Source: Bacteroidota bacterium
GTDB lineage: Bacteria; Bacteroidota; Ignavibacteria; Kryptoniales; JAKASW01
Reading direction: 5' to 3'
Length of the DNA: 49,958 bases
NCBI GenBank assembly: GCA_021845665.1
Contig: JAJZVO010000031.1
Coordinates: forward strand, 1-49,958
Shown here: piece after piece, positions 9,788 through 17,320 of the stretch
Layout of the letters: every line of letters starts with the position of its first letter
Position numbering within the stretch: position 1 is the stretch's first letter
Made by a program: the position numbers and the translations under genes
Notes under the pieces: generated by a model
The model's input: the letters and a program-made list of their open reading frames with translations, nothing else
Database searches by the model: none
Told to the model about the DNA's origin: nothing

Positions 9788-11782
9788 ATGACAAAGCTTG
9801 AAGAACAATGCATTAATACAATCCGATTTCTTGCAGTCGATGCGGTGCAGAAAGCAAACTCCGGGCATCCGGGCATGCCCATGGGGACGGCACCTATCGG
9901 GTATCTCCTTTGGACGAAATACCTGAAGCATAATCCAGCTAGCCCGAAGTGGGCGGACCGGGACAGGTTCGTGCTTTCAGCCGGGCACGGATCGATGCTC
10001 CTCTATTCGCTGCTTCACCTGACGGGTTACAAAGTTTCGCTGGACGATCTCAAGAACTTCAGGCAGTTCGGCAGCATCACGCCAGGACATCCCGAGTATG
10101 GACGCACGCCCGGCGTGGAGACGACGACAGGTCCGCTCGGACAGGGACTCGGCAACGCAGTCGGAATGGCGATAGCCGAGGAACATCTTGCCGCCTATTT
10201 CAACCGCGACGGATTCAACGTAGTCGACCACTATACTTACGTGATAGCCGGCGACGGCTGCATGATGGAAGGCGTTACGAGCGAGGCAAGCTCCATAGCC
10301 GGACATCTCAAGCTCGGCAAGCTGATTGTTTTCTATGACGACAACCATATCACCATTGAAGGGAAGACAGACATTGCGTTCAGCGAGGACGTGTTGGGCC
10401 GCTATACAGCCTACGGCTGGCACACCCAGCGCGTCTCCGATGGAAACGACCTCGATGGGATCGCGAAGGCGATAGACGCCGCGAAGTCTGTCAAGGACAA
10501 GCCGTCCATAATTGTCGTCAGAACCCATATCGGATACGGTTCGCCGAACAAGCAGGATACCGGCGAAGCGCACGGCTCTCCGCTCGGCGACAAGGAAGTC
10601 GAGTTGACGAAGAAGAACCTCGGCTGGCCTCTCGAACCGAAGTTTTTAATACCCGATGAAGCGCTGAAGGTGTTCCGCGGCTGCGTCGATACCGGCAAGA
10701 GATCCGAAGAAAGCTGGACCAAACTGTTCGAAGAATATAAGAAGAAATATCCAGACCTTGCGAAGGAGTTTCTCGCATGGATGGCGGGGGAAGTGCCTGC
10801 GGATGCTTTCAAGGACGTACCGGTATTCGATCCGGCCGCCGGCCAGGTGGCCACGAGATCCGCATCGGGGAAGGTCATGAACGCCTTCGGCCCGAAGGTG
10901 AAGAATTTTCTCGGCGGCGCAGCGGACCTTTCACCTTCTACAGACACGATAATGAAAGACACCGGGTCATATTCGGCAACCGACAGGCTTGGACGCAATT
11001 TCCACTTCGGGATCCGCGAGCACGGCATGGGCGCGATAATGAACGGCATGGCGGCTCACGGCGGACTCATCCCATTCGGCGCGACGTTCCTCGTCTTTTC
11101 AGATTACATGCGTCCGCCGATAAGGCTCGCCGCCATATCGCACTTCCGGACGATTTACGTCTTCACGCACGACAGTATCGGTCTCGGCGAGGACGGCCCG
11201 ACCCACCAGCCGATAGAACATTTCATGGTACTCCGAGACATTCCGAACATGGTCTTCGTGCGCCCTGCGGATGCGAACGAAACTGCCGAAGCGTGGAAGT
11301 TTGCCATAAACTATAAGAAGGGGCCGGTCGCACTTGCACTGACTCGTCAGAAGCTTCCGGTCATCGATGCGAAGAAATACGCAGGTGCCGAAGGACTTCA
11401 GAAAGGCGCTTATATATTGGCGGAATCGGGCAAACCCGACGCGATCATAATTGCCACAGGCAGCGAAGTCTCAGTGGCCATGGCGGCCTATGAGCAGCTT
11501 GTTGCCGGTGGCAAGAAGCTGAGGCTCGTCAGCATGCCGTGCTGGGAGGTATTCGACAAGCAGGACGAGAAGTACCGTGAATCCGTCCTGCCTTCATCCG
11601 TGTCGAAGAGGGTCTCTATCGAGGCCGGGATCACGAAGGGATGGAGCCGGTACGTCGGTGACAAAGGTATATCGATAGGCATCGACAAGTTCGGCGCTTC
11701 CGCTCCCGGACCTATCGTCATGAAGGAATATGGAATAACGAGCGATGCAGTCGTCGCGGCGGTAGAGAAACTCCTCAAGTAG
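9788..11782 (+). CDS. tkt: Transketolase
   Basis: 664 residues, the normal full-length single-chain form, moving two-carbon ketol units in the non-oxidative pentose phosphate pathway. Family markers are [11 protein letters not shown] near the N-terminus, [11 protein letters not shown], and the thiamine diphosphate motif starting GDG at 155-157 ([13 protein letters not shown]) and ending in the D-D-N-H of [11 protein letters not shown]. The pyrimidine-domain block [18 protein letters not shown] follows, then the C-terminal domain with [15 protein letters not shown] ribosome site lies upstream and only 16 bases separate it from glgP, so the two are very likely one transcript. Confidence 0.95.
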   Translation: MTKLEEQCINTIRFLAVDAVQKANSGHPGMPMGTAPIGYLLWTKYLKHNPASPKWADRDRFVLSAGHGSMLLYSLLHLTGYKVSLDDLKNFRQFGSITPGHPEYGRTPGVETTTGPLGQGLGNAVGMAIAEEHLAAYFNRDGFNVVDHYTYVIAGDGCMMEGVTSEASSIAGHLKLGKLIVFYDDNHITIEGKTDIAFSEDVLGRYTAYGWHTQRVSDGNDLDGIAKAIDAAKSVKDKPSIIVVRTHIGYGSPNKQDTGEAHGSPLGDKEVELTKKNLGWPLEPKFLIPDEALKVFRGCVDTGKRSEESWTKLFEEYKKKYPDLAKEFLAWMAGEVPADAFKDVPVFDPAAGQVATRSASGKVMNAFGPKVKNFLGGAADLSPSTDTIMKDTGSYSATDRLGRNFHFGIREHGMGAIMNGMAAHGGLIPFGATFLVFSDYMRPPIRLAAISHFRTIYVFTHDSIGLGEDGPTHQPIEHFMVLRDIPNMVFVRPADANETAEAWKFAINYKKGPVALALTRQKLPVIDAKKYAGAEGLQKGAYILAESGKPDAIIIATGSEVSVAMAAYEQLVAGGKKLRLVSMPCWEVFDKQDEKYRESVLPSSVSKRVSIEAGITKGWSRYVGDKGISIGIDKFGASAPGPIVMKEYGITSDAVVAAVEKLLK

Positions 11783-11936
11783 AAATCGAAACCGGCATCC
11801 GGTGTGCCATTGTTTCGCCCACCCTCCGGCGGCTCCGCAGCAATTGAAGATCTGGCGCGGCGCTCTAATCACAGAGTCCAGGAATGAGAGTGATGTATGA
11901 TGTCCGGTAACATGGCGGGGAGGGTCGGGATGCGGG

Positions 11937-13031
11937 ATGATACGGATGGATAGAGCAAGACTTCAGGCTCGTGTCTCCAAGTATTTCAACCGGCTCGTTC
12001 ATGACGACCTCCGCATCGAAAGTGCATTCCTCATGCTTCACTCAGATCGGTACGATATCCATCTCAACATGGCCGATTCACAATCGGGCACTCCTTCTCC
12101 GTTCCGGCCATACTACGTCGCGAGCGTCGGGAAAACGTTCACTGCCGTACTTATCGCCATCCTTTCCGAGCACGGGCTCGTCTCTTTCGACGACCGTATC
12201 GCAGATTACCTTGATGATGACGTAATGAAAGGCTTGCACACGTTCAGGGGTAAGGACTACAGCCGCGAGATCAGGATACGACATCTGTTGAATCACACAT
12301 CCGGTCTGCACGACTACTTCGGCGACAAGCCGAGGCACGGCAAACGAATGTTGGACATCCTGCTCAATGAGCCGTCGCGTCGCTGGACGCCCGCCGAGAC
12401 CGTTAGTTGGTCGAAGGATAACCTGAAGTCCCGTTTCCTGCCTGGGGAGGGACATCATTACTCTGACACGGGGTACCAGCTTCTCGGCCTGATCGTCGAG
12501 AAGATCACCGCGCGGCCGTTCCATGAAGCGCTAAGTCTGCACATATTCCGTCCGCTTGGAATGGCAAACTCATGCCTTTTGCAGCACTCACAACCGGACA
12601 GGAAGAGCGAGCTGCCTATCTCAGCGTGTTACGTCGGCGAGAAGAACATCATCAACTACACAAGCCTTAGCATCGATTACGCCGGCGGTGGAATCGTCTC
12701 CACATCAGACGACCTTCTGAAGTCCATGTGCGGACTTACCCATCACACGATTGTCCGCCGGGACACGTTCGAGAAGATGAAGGACTGGGCGAAGTTTTTT
12801 CCCGGTGTCGATTACGGTTACGGCATCATGAATATCCGGGGAACACCGATTATCATGCCGCGGAAGTACAGTTCATGGGGAAACGCAGGCTCGACCGGAT
12901 CGTTCATGTTCTATCATCCGCGTCTCGATCTCTATCTGATCGGTTCGCTGAACCGGTACGGTTACCACAGGAAGGCTTTCCGGCTTATGTTCAAATGCAT
13001 AGACATCTTCTCACGCTGCGAAAGAAGATGA
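11937..13031 (+). CDS. Serine beta-lactamase-like hydrolase (class C / CubicO type)
   Basis: 364 residues of the beta-lactamase/penicillin-binding-like superfamily. The SxxK motif is SVGK (Ser63, Lys66) in YYVASVGKTFTAVL; the second motif is Tyr175-Ser-Asp177 in YSDTGYQLLGLI, with Asp in place of the usual Asn. RHLLNHTSGLHDYF is the block typical of CubicO-like esterases and D-aminopeptidases. No signal peptide is obvious, so it is probably cytoplasmic and more likely an esterase or peptidase than a resistance enzyme. The start at ATG 11937 or 11946 is uncertain. It stands apart, with 154 bases before it and the decaying region after it. Confidence 0.8.
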   Translation: MIRMDRARLQARVSKYFNRLVHDDLRIESAFLMLHSDRYDIHLNMADSQSGTPSPFRPYYVASVGKTFTAVLIAILSEHGLVSFDDRIADYLDDDVMKGLHTFRGKDYSREIRIRHLLNHTSGLHDYFGDKPRHGKRMLDILLNEPSRRWTPAETVSWSKDNLKSRFLPGEGHHYSDTGYQLLGLIVEKITARPFHEALSLHIFRPLGMANSCLLQHSQPDRKSELPISACYVGEKNIINYTSLSIDYAGGGIVSTSDDLLKSMCGLTHHTIVRRDTFEKMKDWAKFFPGVDYGYGIMNIRGTPIIMPRKYSSWGNAGSTGSFMFYHPRLDLYLIGSLNRYGYHRKAFRLMFKCIDIFSRCERR

Positions 13032-13265
13032 AAGTGTGTGGCGCACGGACCACACCAAAGGGAAGTGGAATCCGTGCAGTAAATCGGGGGGAATTAACCG
13101 CTAAGACCGCCAGGATCGCGAAGAGACGCCAGGTTCTTCATCTCAGGATTGTCCTTCGCGGCTCCAGCAGATTATTATCTACTAAGGGGCCTTAAGAGGG
13201 TTCCGGGAGTGACTCGAGCCTCCCCGACCAAAAACGGTGTTTTTGAAGCAAAAACGATTACGAGG
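13032..13265. other. Non-coding stretch with a degenerate intergenic-type repeat
   Basis: I see no gene here. Around 13097-13160 the sequence (AACCGCTAAGACCGCCAGGA and onward) resembles the GC-rich 'AACCGC.AAGACGCCA' intergenic family seen scattered in many environmental genomes, in degraded form; this is from memory, not a search. A six-base inverted repeat with loop GGT lies at 13230-13244 (AAAAAC...GTTTTT). Confidence 0.35.
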
Positions 13266-13515
13266 TGATCGCCGGAGGTCATACCGTGATCATGGGAGAT
13301 CAGGATGGTGACCAACTTCGGTCAGGCGTTAACCGTCAGAGGCAAGTGAGTAATCGGCAGAGAGCAGTAGGGAATCAACGGAGACCGAATGTGAGTCGAT
13401 GAAGGCTGAAGTTTGGTCGGCTGAGGCCAGGCGGTGACCATCGGATACCGGCACGTAGCCGGAGGTAGTTACCTGGCGGTCTGCAGACCGGAGCGTGATC
13501 ATCTTGGCGGGCAAT
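13266..13515. repeat. Degenerate 21-bp tandem repeat (about 12 units)
   Basis: About twelve consecutive units of 19-22 bases can be aligned by eye. Most begin TGATC, TGACC or TAACC and carry a central GGAG/GAGG core, for example at 13266, 13309, 13330, 13351, 13414, 13435 and 13456. Read on the minus strand the units give seven-residue repeats such as LASADQT, PVSDGHR and LLSADYS, broken further left by stop codons. Divergence between units is high, so it is an old, decaying minisatellite. Spacing and dissimilarity exclude CRISPR. Confidence 0.6.
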
Positions 13516-13559
13516 CTGCGGAGAAGACCTTCAGAGGGGCGGCAGCCCGGGCGGGGATA

Positions 13560-13991
13560 ATGAAGAGTGTGCCGATACACACACTAGCCGCATTGTTCTT
13601 TTCGATAATTGGCTCGATGGCGGCTCTCGGAGGCGTGAAGACCGGTAAGACCGCTTTCGGGACTATTTCCCAGATTGTCCAGACAAGAGATGGCAGGATA
13701 TCCTGCTGGGGAGTATTCATTAGACTTGACAAGTTGCACTTCAAGGATTCTCTTGCCACGTCTTAATTGGTGATTACAGAAGCTAAGCACTCAAGTGATC
13801 TTCGTCCCTTGATGATCTGGCAGGTCGGGAAATCAAGACGAACCCTGACGGTTGAGTTCAAGCCAGGTATGGGTGATTTCGGCAGCGGTAACTATATGAC
13901 CATCCGTATAGACAGTAGCGGCATAGTCGGCTCTCCGAAGGGTGGCCTTCAATTTTCTATATCGACTGATCTGGAATCACGGAGGCCGTGA
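13560..13991 (+). pseudogene. Small secreted protein interrupted by one in-frame stop
   Basis: From ATG 13560 the product begins with a signal-peptide-like segment (MKSVPIHTLAALFFSIIGS). It continues to an in-frame TAA at 13764-13766 and then stays open in the same frame to 13991. Ignoring the stop, it would be a 143-residue exported protein. Both halves look like one domain: VQTRDGRISCWGVFIRL before the stop, and MIWQVGKSRRTLTVEFKPGM with GDFGSGNYMTIRID after it. I do not recognise the family. It could be a gene killed by one nonsense change, or two small proteins, the second from TTG 13767. It lies next to the 21-bp repeat and a mobile-element remnant. Confidence 0.5.
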
Positions 13992-14010
13992 GACCAACCC
14001 ATGATGCAAA

Positions 14011-14024
14011 CGGCAGATAACAGC
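14011..14024 (+). repeat. Short direct repeat, left copy
   Basis: CGGCAGATAACAGC here matches CGGCAGATATCAGC at 14793-14806 at 13 of 14 positions. The two copies bracket the toxin-antitoxin pair. Confidence 0.4.
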
Positions 14025-14156
14025 GGCGATCACGATGCTCATTATTTGTACTTAAAAAGGAGTTCGCTCAATGCCGCGCGCATTATGGGACCCCTTTGAT
14101 CGATGCGCAGCACTGCGTGATTGCCGCACACGTTGTTTGCCATGTGCCGGGAAAGG

Positions 14157-14465
14157 TTACAATAGGCTCAGATAGTCTCTGGCTCCGTGAAGAATCCGGT
14201 GGATATAGATGGTTGGTCTTTCGATTGTATAGAAGACCAGGTAGTTCTCAACGACGAGATATCGATAGTCCAGTGTGGCCAGCTCTTGCTCTTTTGGAAT
14301 CTGGCCTAAGTGAGGGTTATCCGACAGGAGTCGGATGCTCTTTTCAATCTTTGTGGCGAGAGCTTCAGCTGCCGACGGACGATCAGCCGCGATATAGGTT
14401 ATTACTGCCGCCAAGTCGTCCTCCGCAACTTGGAGAAAACGAATGGAGTACTTACGCCGACTCAT
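14157..14465 (-). CDS. ParE/RelE-family toxin
   Basis: 102 residues of the RelE/ParE toxin superfamily. Typical pattern: IRFLQVAEDDLAAVITYI at the start (the A-x-x-D-L helix), AAEALATKIEKSIRLLSDNPHLGQ in the middle, and the C-terminal strand block YRYLVVENYLVFYTIE...IHRILHGARDY. The helix-rich N-terminus and the R-x-L-H-G-A-R-D-Y end favour a ParE-like gyrase poison over an mRNA interferase, but this is not decided. The start overlaps the antitoxin stop by 14 bases, the usual antitoxin-first arrangement. Appears intact. Confidence 0.9.
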   Translation of the reverse strand: MSRRKYSIRFLQVAEDDLAAVITYIAADRPSAAEALATKIEKSIRLLSDNPHLGQIPKEQELATLDYRYLVVENYLVFYTIERPTIYIHRILHGARDYLSLL

Positions 14466-14724
14466 GGATACGCTTGCGGATATCTTTCATGACAGCAGAA
14501 AGGCTTCGGCCTCTGTTACCGCTTGCTCGCTCGGCCTGCGCTACTGCCAGCTTGCTGAATAGCTCCAGCTTGAGCTGAATCTTGCTATATTGAGCCATTG
14601 ACATGACGACAAGGTCTCCCTCACCATTCTTTGTGATGAAGATGGGCTCATCGGACTCATGGGCAAGAGTCGATATCTCGTTCGCCTTGTTCCTAAGATC
14701 GGAGATGGGTTTGATTATTGGCAT
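14452..14724 (-). CDS. Phd/YefM-family antitoxin
   Basis: 90 residues. The N-terminal Phd/YefM DNA-binding fold shows as MPIIKPISDLRNKANEI and a central EPIFITKNGEGDLVVMSMAQY, both diagnostic. The C-terminal third (residues about 60-90) is charged and probably binds and neutralises the ParE/RelE-like toxin. AAGGAG lies just upstream of ATG 14724. The product would repress its own operon at the palindrome between the -35 and -10 boxes. Confidence 0.9.
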   Translation of the reverse strand: MPIIKPISDLRNKANEISTLAHESDEPIFITKNGEGDLVVMSMAQYSKIQLKLELFSKLAVAQAERASGNRGRSLSAVMKDIRKRIHESA

Positions 14725-14751
14725 ATTGGGGACTCCTTGTTTGCATTAGCA

Positions 14752-14780
14752 ATATTATATCATTTAATTGATAGAGTCAA
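14752..14780 (-). promoter_or_regulatory. Toxin-antitoxin promoter with embedded operator
   Basis: On the minus strand, TTGACT (14780-14775) and TAATAT (14757-14752) are 17 bases apart; alternatively an extended -10 TGATATAAT is present. ATCATTTAATTGAT at 14759-14772, a palindrome matching at 12 of 14 positions, fills the spacer, so a bound antitoxin would block RNA polymerase. Confidence 0.65.
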
Positions 14781-14789
14781 CTAGGTGGC

Positions 14790-14811
14790 ACACGGCAGAT
14801 ATCAGCCGTGT
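14790..14811. repeat. Perfect 7-bp inverted repeat at the end of the transposase remnant
   Basis: ACACGGC (14790-14796), eight-base loop, GCCGTGT (14805-14811). Its right arm touches the transposase remnant's stop codon (minus strand, 14813-14811), and it contains the right copy of the short direct repeat. It may be part of the mobile element's non-coding end or a small hairpin terminator. Confidence 0.45.
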
Positions 14812-15228
14812 TAGGCGGACGGGTTTCGGGCACGAGGCCAGTCACGAAGCTTGGTTATTTCAATGCCTTTGAATGTTCTGAATTCCTCTTCACGACTCAG
14901 GAGGCAGTAGACACATTTAGCTAGTTCTTTCGCAACGACAGTACGGGCGATGGTTTTTCCGGAAGCGAGCAGCTATTGAGGAAGTCCGCGAATGCCGGAG
15001 TGGAAGTAGATACAGGTATGGGAGCGATGTTAAACTGAGCCAGGATGCTGGCCACTCTTTGAATGATGTTGGTCCGCTTATGCTCCATAACTATACGCTG
15101 TCTGGGGAGATCGCGGAGTGCACGTTATTCCATTGGGAGTTGGTAAGCTTCGGGGATGAAGGCCATTCGGAGGAGTTGAGCGAGAGTATGGGCATCGACG
15201 GCATCGGTTTTGACTTTTGCATATATGG
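14811..15228 (-). pseudogene. IS110-family transposase remnant
   Basis: Reading the minus strand from about 15228 gives IYAKVKTDAVDAHTLAQLL, then FIPEAY...RALRDLPRQR and KRTNIIQRVASILAQFNIAP. This is the DEDD-transposase pattern of IS110 elements (K-T-D-x-x-D-A and L-R-D-L). It is broken by an in-frame TAA at 15127-15125. Near 14961-14980 the frame shifts and about 150-200 residues of the central and C-terminal domain are missing. The tail resumes as KTIARTVVAKELAKCVYCLL and ITKLRDWPRARNPSA before the stop at 14813-14811. The first 60 or so residues are also gone. An inactive relic. Confidence 0.8.
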
Positions 15229-15593
15229 ATCACAACCTGATTCTCGAGGGAAAACTATCACTCAAGACTTACTCGGGCAGATGGACGTTCTTTGGTTTAG
15301 CAATAATGGGTCGAGGTACCTTCGTTGCGAATATGAGGTGAAGCGTTTATTCCGAAACTACTTGTAAACAATTGCCCACACCTAAGCGCGTGCCGGTCAG
15401 ACGCCGAGAGGCCACTCCGAGGGCCGTGCCGAACGCATGGCAACTGGTATCCAGACCCTCAATTATTATCCCGCTCGTTATCATTTGAGTACGATATGTC
15501 CCGTCCAACGGATTACGGCGACTCCCGGAAAAGCGCAGACCTGGACGAGATCTAGTCTGCGCACGCTGCGAACCGTTTAAGAGAGGAGAATAT
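15229..15593. other. Non-coding flank of the IS110 relic with a strong hairpin
   Basis: No convincing gene on either strand. It lies upstream of the minus-strand transposase relic. The part nearest the relic probably held the lost N-terminus. The outer part contains a perfect 8-bp inverted repeat, GCGCAGAC at 15533-15540 and GTCTGCGC at 15555-15562, with a 14-base loop, and a smaller hairpin TGCC...GGCA near 15426-15445. In intact IS110 elements the RNA guide is encoded next to a transposase end, so this could be its remains. Confidence 0.35.
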
Positions 15594-15785
15594 ATGCGAG
15601 GACGGGGCAACATAAACGAGGCGGTCGCTTGGCTTTCGTGGGGTCGACTCGCGATGCTTTCGTTCATTCACTTTTTCTATTCAGCCGAAGCCTGGGCAAA
15701 AACCGTTTCGCTCGCATCCTTCGACTCATTCATTCACCTGATGCTGACGCTGATCCCGTTTATCGATGATCCTATGGACGCATGA
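15594..15785 (+). CDS. Possible small hydrophobic protein
   Basis: A 63-codon frame from ATG 15594 with a good GAGAGGAG site just upstream. It contains one hydrophobic stretch near the C-terminus (FIHLMLTLIPFI) and no recognised family. The stop overlaps an ATG at 15782 that opens the longer version of the next frame. It may be a real short gene or a chance frame in the mobile-element scar. Confidence 0.2.
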   Translation: MRGRGNINEAVAWLSWGRLAMLSFIHFFYSAEAWAKTVSLASFDSFIHLMLTLIPFIDDPMDA

Positions 15786-15877
15786 GTATCGATGGAACCA
15801 CGGTCGAGAACGGATCAGAGCGTGGTTTTTGCACTAGCTGCGGGAACCCAAGATGGTACGGGTCCGTTGTAGGTCTT

Positions 15878-16426
15878 ATGCGAATATATGTTGCGCTTCT
15901 AAGAGGCATAAATGTAACCGGGAAGAAAACTGTCCCGATGCCGGAACTCAAGAAGCTGTTCATTGATGCCGGGTATACCAGCATTTCTACCTATATAAAC
16001 AGCGGGAACGTCGTTTTCAAATCTGAGAAATCCGATCCCGATGCTATCAGGCAAATCCTGGAAGAGCGAATCGAAGCGAAGTTCGGGTTCGAGGTAAAGG
16101 TCATCGTTATCGAACTTGCGGAGCTAGTAAGCTGCCTGGCGCAGTGTCCTTTCAAAGAGAGATCGCTCGGGGCGGGCGAGCAGATCTATTTGACATTTTT
16201 GTCAAAGCCGCCATCCAGGCAGGCCGTCGGCGCCATTGAGAACAGGAAGGGTGACAGCGATGAGCATGTGCTAAGAGGGAAGGTTGTCTATCTCCTGGTG
16301 AAGAATGGATACAGCAATACAAGTCTCAACAATAAATTCCTCGAGAAGAAATTGTGCGTAGATTCGACTACACGCAACATTAATACTCTGAGAAAAATTT
16401 CCGAAATAGGTGATGAGTCGGAATGA
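15878..16426 (+). CDS. DUF1697-family protein
   Basis: 182 residues from ATG 15878, where the family normally begins: MRIYVALLRGINVTGKK, then MPELKKLFIDAGYTSISTYI with NSGNVVF, the signature of DUF1697. The frame is open from 15782, but those 32 residues are not family-like. Small cytoplasmic protein of unknown function, common as a single gene in soil bacteria. A weak AGGT is the only ribosome-site candidate. The later blocks (QIYLTFLS, NGYSNTSLNNKFLEKKL) are intact. Confidence 0.85.
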   Translation: MRIYVALLRGINVTGKKTVPMPELKKLFIDAGYTSISTYINSGNVVFKSEKSDPDAIRQILEERIEAKFGFEVKVIVIELAELVSCLAQCPFKERSLGAGEQIYLTFLSKPPSRQAVGAIENRKGDSDEHVLRGKVVYLLVKNGYSNTSLNNKFLEKKLCVDSTTRNINTLRKISEIGDESE

Positions 16427-16564
16427 AAAAGTTCATGGAAGTAATCCTGGCGATGTTCAAGTGTGGCGGGACAAAATGCCGCACTCGGCAATTCTGTATG
16501 ATGTCACTTGAGGTGCGGAGTGCTTTGAATGACTAGAATGCTCATGACTCACATCAAAGGGACG

Positions 16565-16603
16565 ATGCAATTAATTGCATTTCTGCACTTTGGAAGCTAA
16601 TTT
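16565..16603 (+). promoter_or_regulatory. plsY promoter overlapped by a perfect 16-bp palindrome
   Basis: ATGCAATTAATTGCAT (16565-16580) is a perfect palindrome. Its last six bases, TTGCAT, act as a -35 box, with TAATTT (16598-16603) exactly 17 bases further on. The start of plsY (16628) follows after AAGGAGG. An overlap of palindrome and -35 is the usual layout of a repressor operator. Confidence 0.55.
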
Positions 16604-16627
16604 ACGAGCGGTCTTTAAGGAGGTTAA

Positions 16628-17305
16628 ATGGTATCGTTAATTGCAGTGGTGCTGATAAGTTACCTGATCGGATCGATCCCGACAAGTATTATCGTTACTC
16701 AGATTATCAGAGGTGTTGATATACGTAACTACGGCAGCGGAAATGCCGGAGGCACAAATGTGATACGAGTGCTCGGCTGGGGACCCGGAGTGTTTGTCAT
16801 CATCATCGATGCTCTGAAAGGCTTCGTCGCGGCGGTAGTAATCTCAAGACTTTTCTATGGGCATTTCCCTCTCGCAAATGCGACGCCGTTTTCCGATTTC
16901 ACAGTCGTTCAGATCATCGCAGGGATTAGCGCGATACTTGGACACACCTGGACGGTGTTTGCGGGTTTCAAGGGAGGGAAAGGAATCGCCACCGCAGGTG
17001 GAATGCTTCTTGGCATCGCTCCCGTAGAGGTGGGTATTGCCTTCGGAGTATTTGCGATCGTCGTAGTCAGCTCAAGGTATGTATCGCTTGGCTCCGTCAG
17101 CGCTGCGATCGCTTTTCCGCTGGCGATGTTCATCCGCGCGAACGTGTTCGACGTGACGACGCGATACTACCACACCATGATCTTCTTCAGCATATTCATT
17201 TCGAGTTTTCTCATATACAATCATCGGGCAAACATAATCCGCCTGCTGCGGGGTCAGGAGCACAGGATGGAGAAGCTCCGGTTCTTGCACAGGTCCAGGA
17301 CCTAG
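16628..17305 (+). CDS. plsY: Acyl-phosphate:glycerol-3-phosphate acyltransferase
   Basis: 225 residues, a multi-pass inner membrane enzyme that moves an acyl group from acyl phosphate to glycerol 3-phosphate, the first step of phospholipid synthesis. All three loop motifs are visible: GSIPTS and RNYGSGNAGGTNVIR, then GFKGGKGIATAGGMLLG, and near the end HRANIIRLLRGQEHRM. About five hydrophobic segments. AAGGAGG precedes ATG 16628. gpsA follows after 15 bases, so the enzyme and the maker of its glycerol 3-phosphate substrate share a transcript. plsX is not in the window. Confidence 0.95.
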   Translation: MVSLIAVVLISYLIGSIPTSIIVTQIIRGVDIRNYGSGNAGGTNVIRVLGWGPGVFVIIIDALKGFVAAVVISRLFYGHFPLANATPFSDFTVVQIIAGISAILGHTWTVFAGFKGGKGIATAGGMLLGIAPVEVGIAFGVFAIVVVSSRYVSLGSVSAAIAFPLAMFIRANVFDVTTRYYHTMIFFSIFISSFLIYNHRANIIRLLRGQEHRMEKLRFLHRSRT

Positions 17306-17320
17306 ATCAAACAAGTGTAA

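Noticed and set aside
11783-11936. Terminator after transketolase
   Set aside because: Only a short ACCGG-CAT-CCGGT stem is visible, without a T-run.
13266-13515. CRISPR array
   Set aside because: Units are contiguous, degenerate and 19-22 bases with no unique spacers; no cas genes nearby.
13434-13559. Upstream extension of the small secreted protein from position 13434
   Set aside because: The extension is made of the tandem repeat; a signal peptide begins at ATG 13560.
14071-14175. A 34-codon, Cys-rich frame after a good AAAAAGGAG site
   Set aside because: Too short to support, overlaps the end of the convergent toxin gene and has no recognisable motif; could be real but is unproven.
15059-15367. 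A 102-codon + strand frame across the IS110 region
   Set aside because: It is antisense to the clear IS110 transposase peptides on the minus strand and has no protein-like features of its own.
15347-15667. A 106-codon minus-strand frame
   Set aside because: No family resemblance; it covers the hairpin-rich flank and overlaps the strong ribosome site on the other strand.
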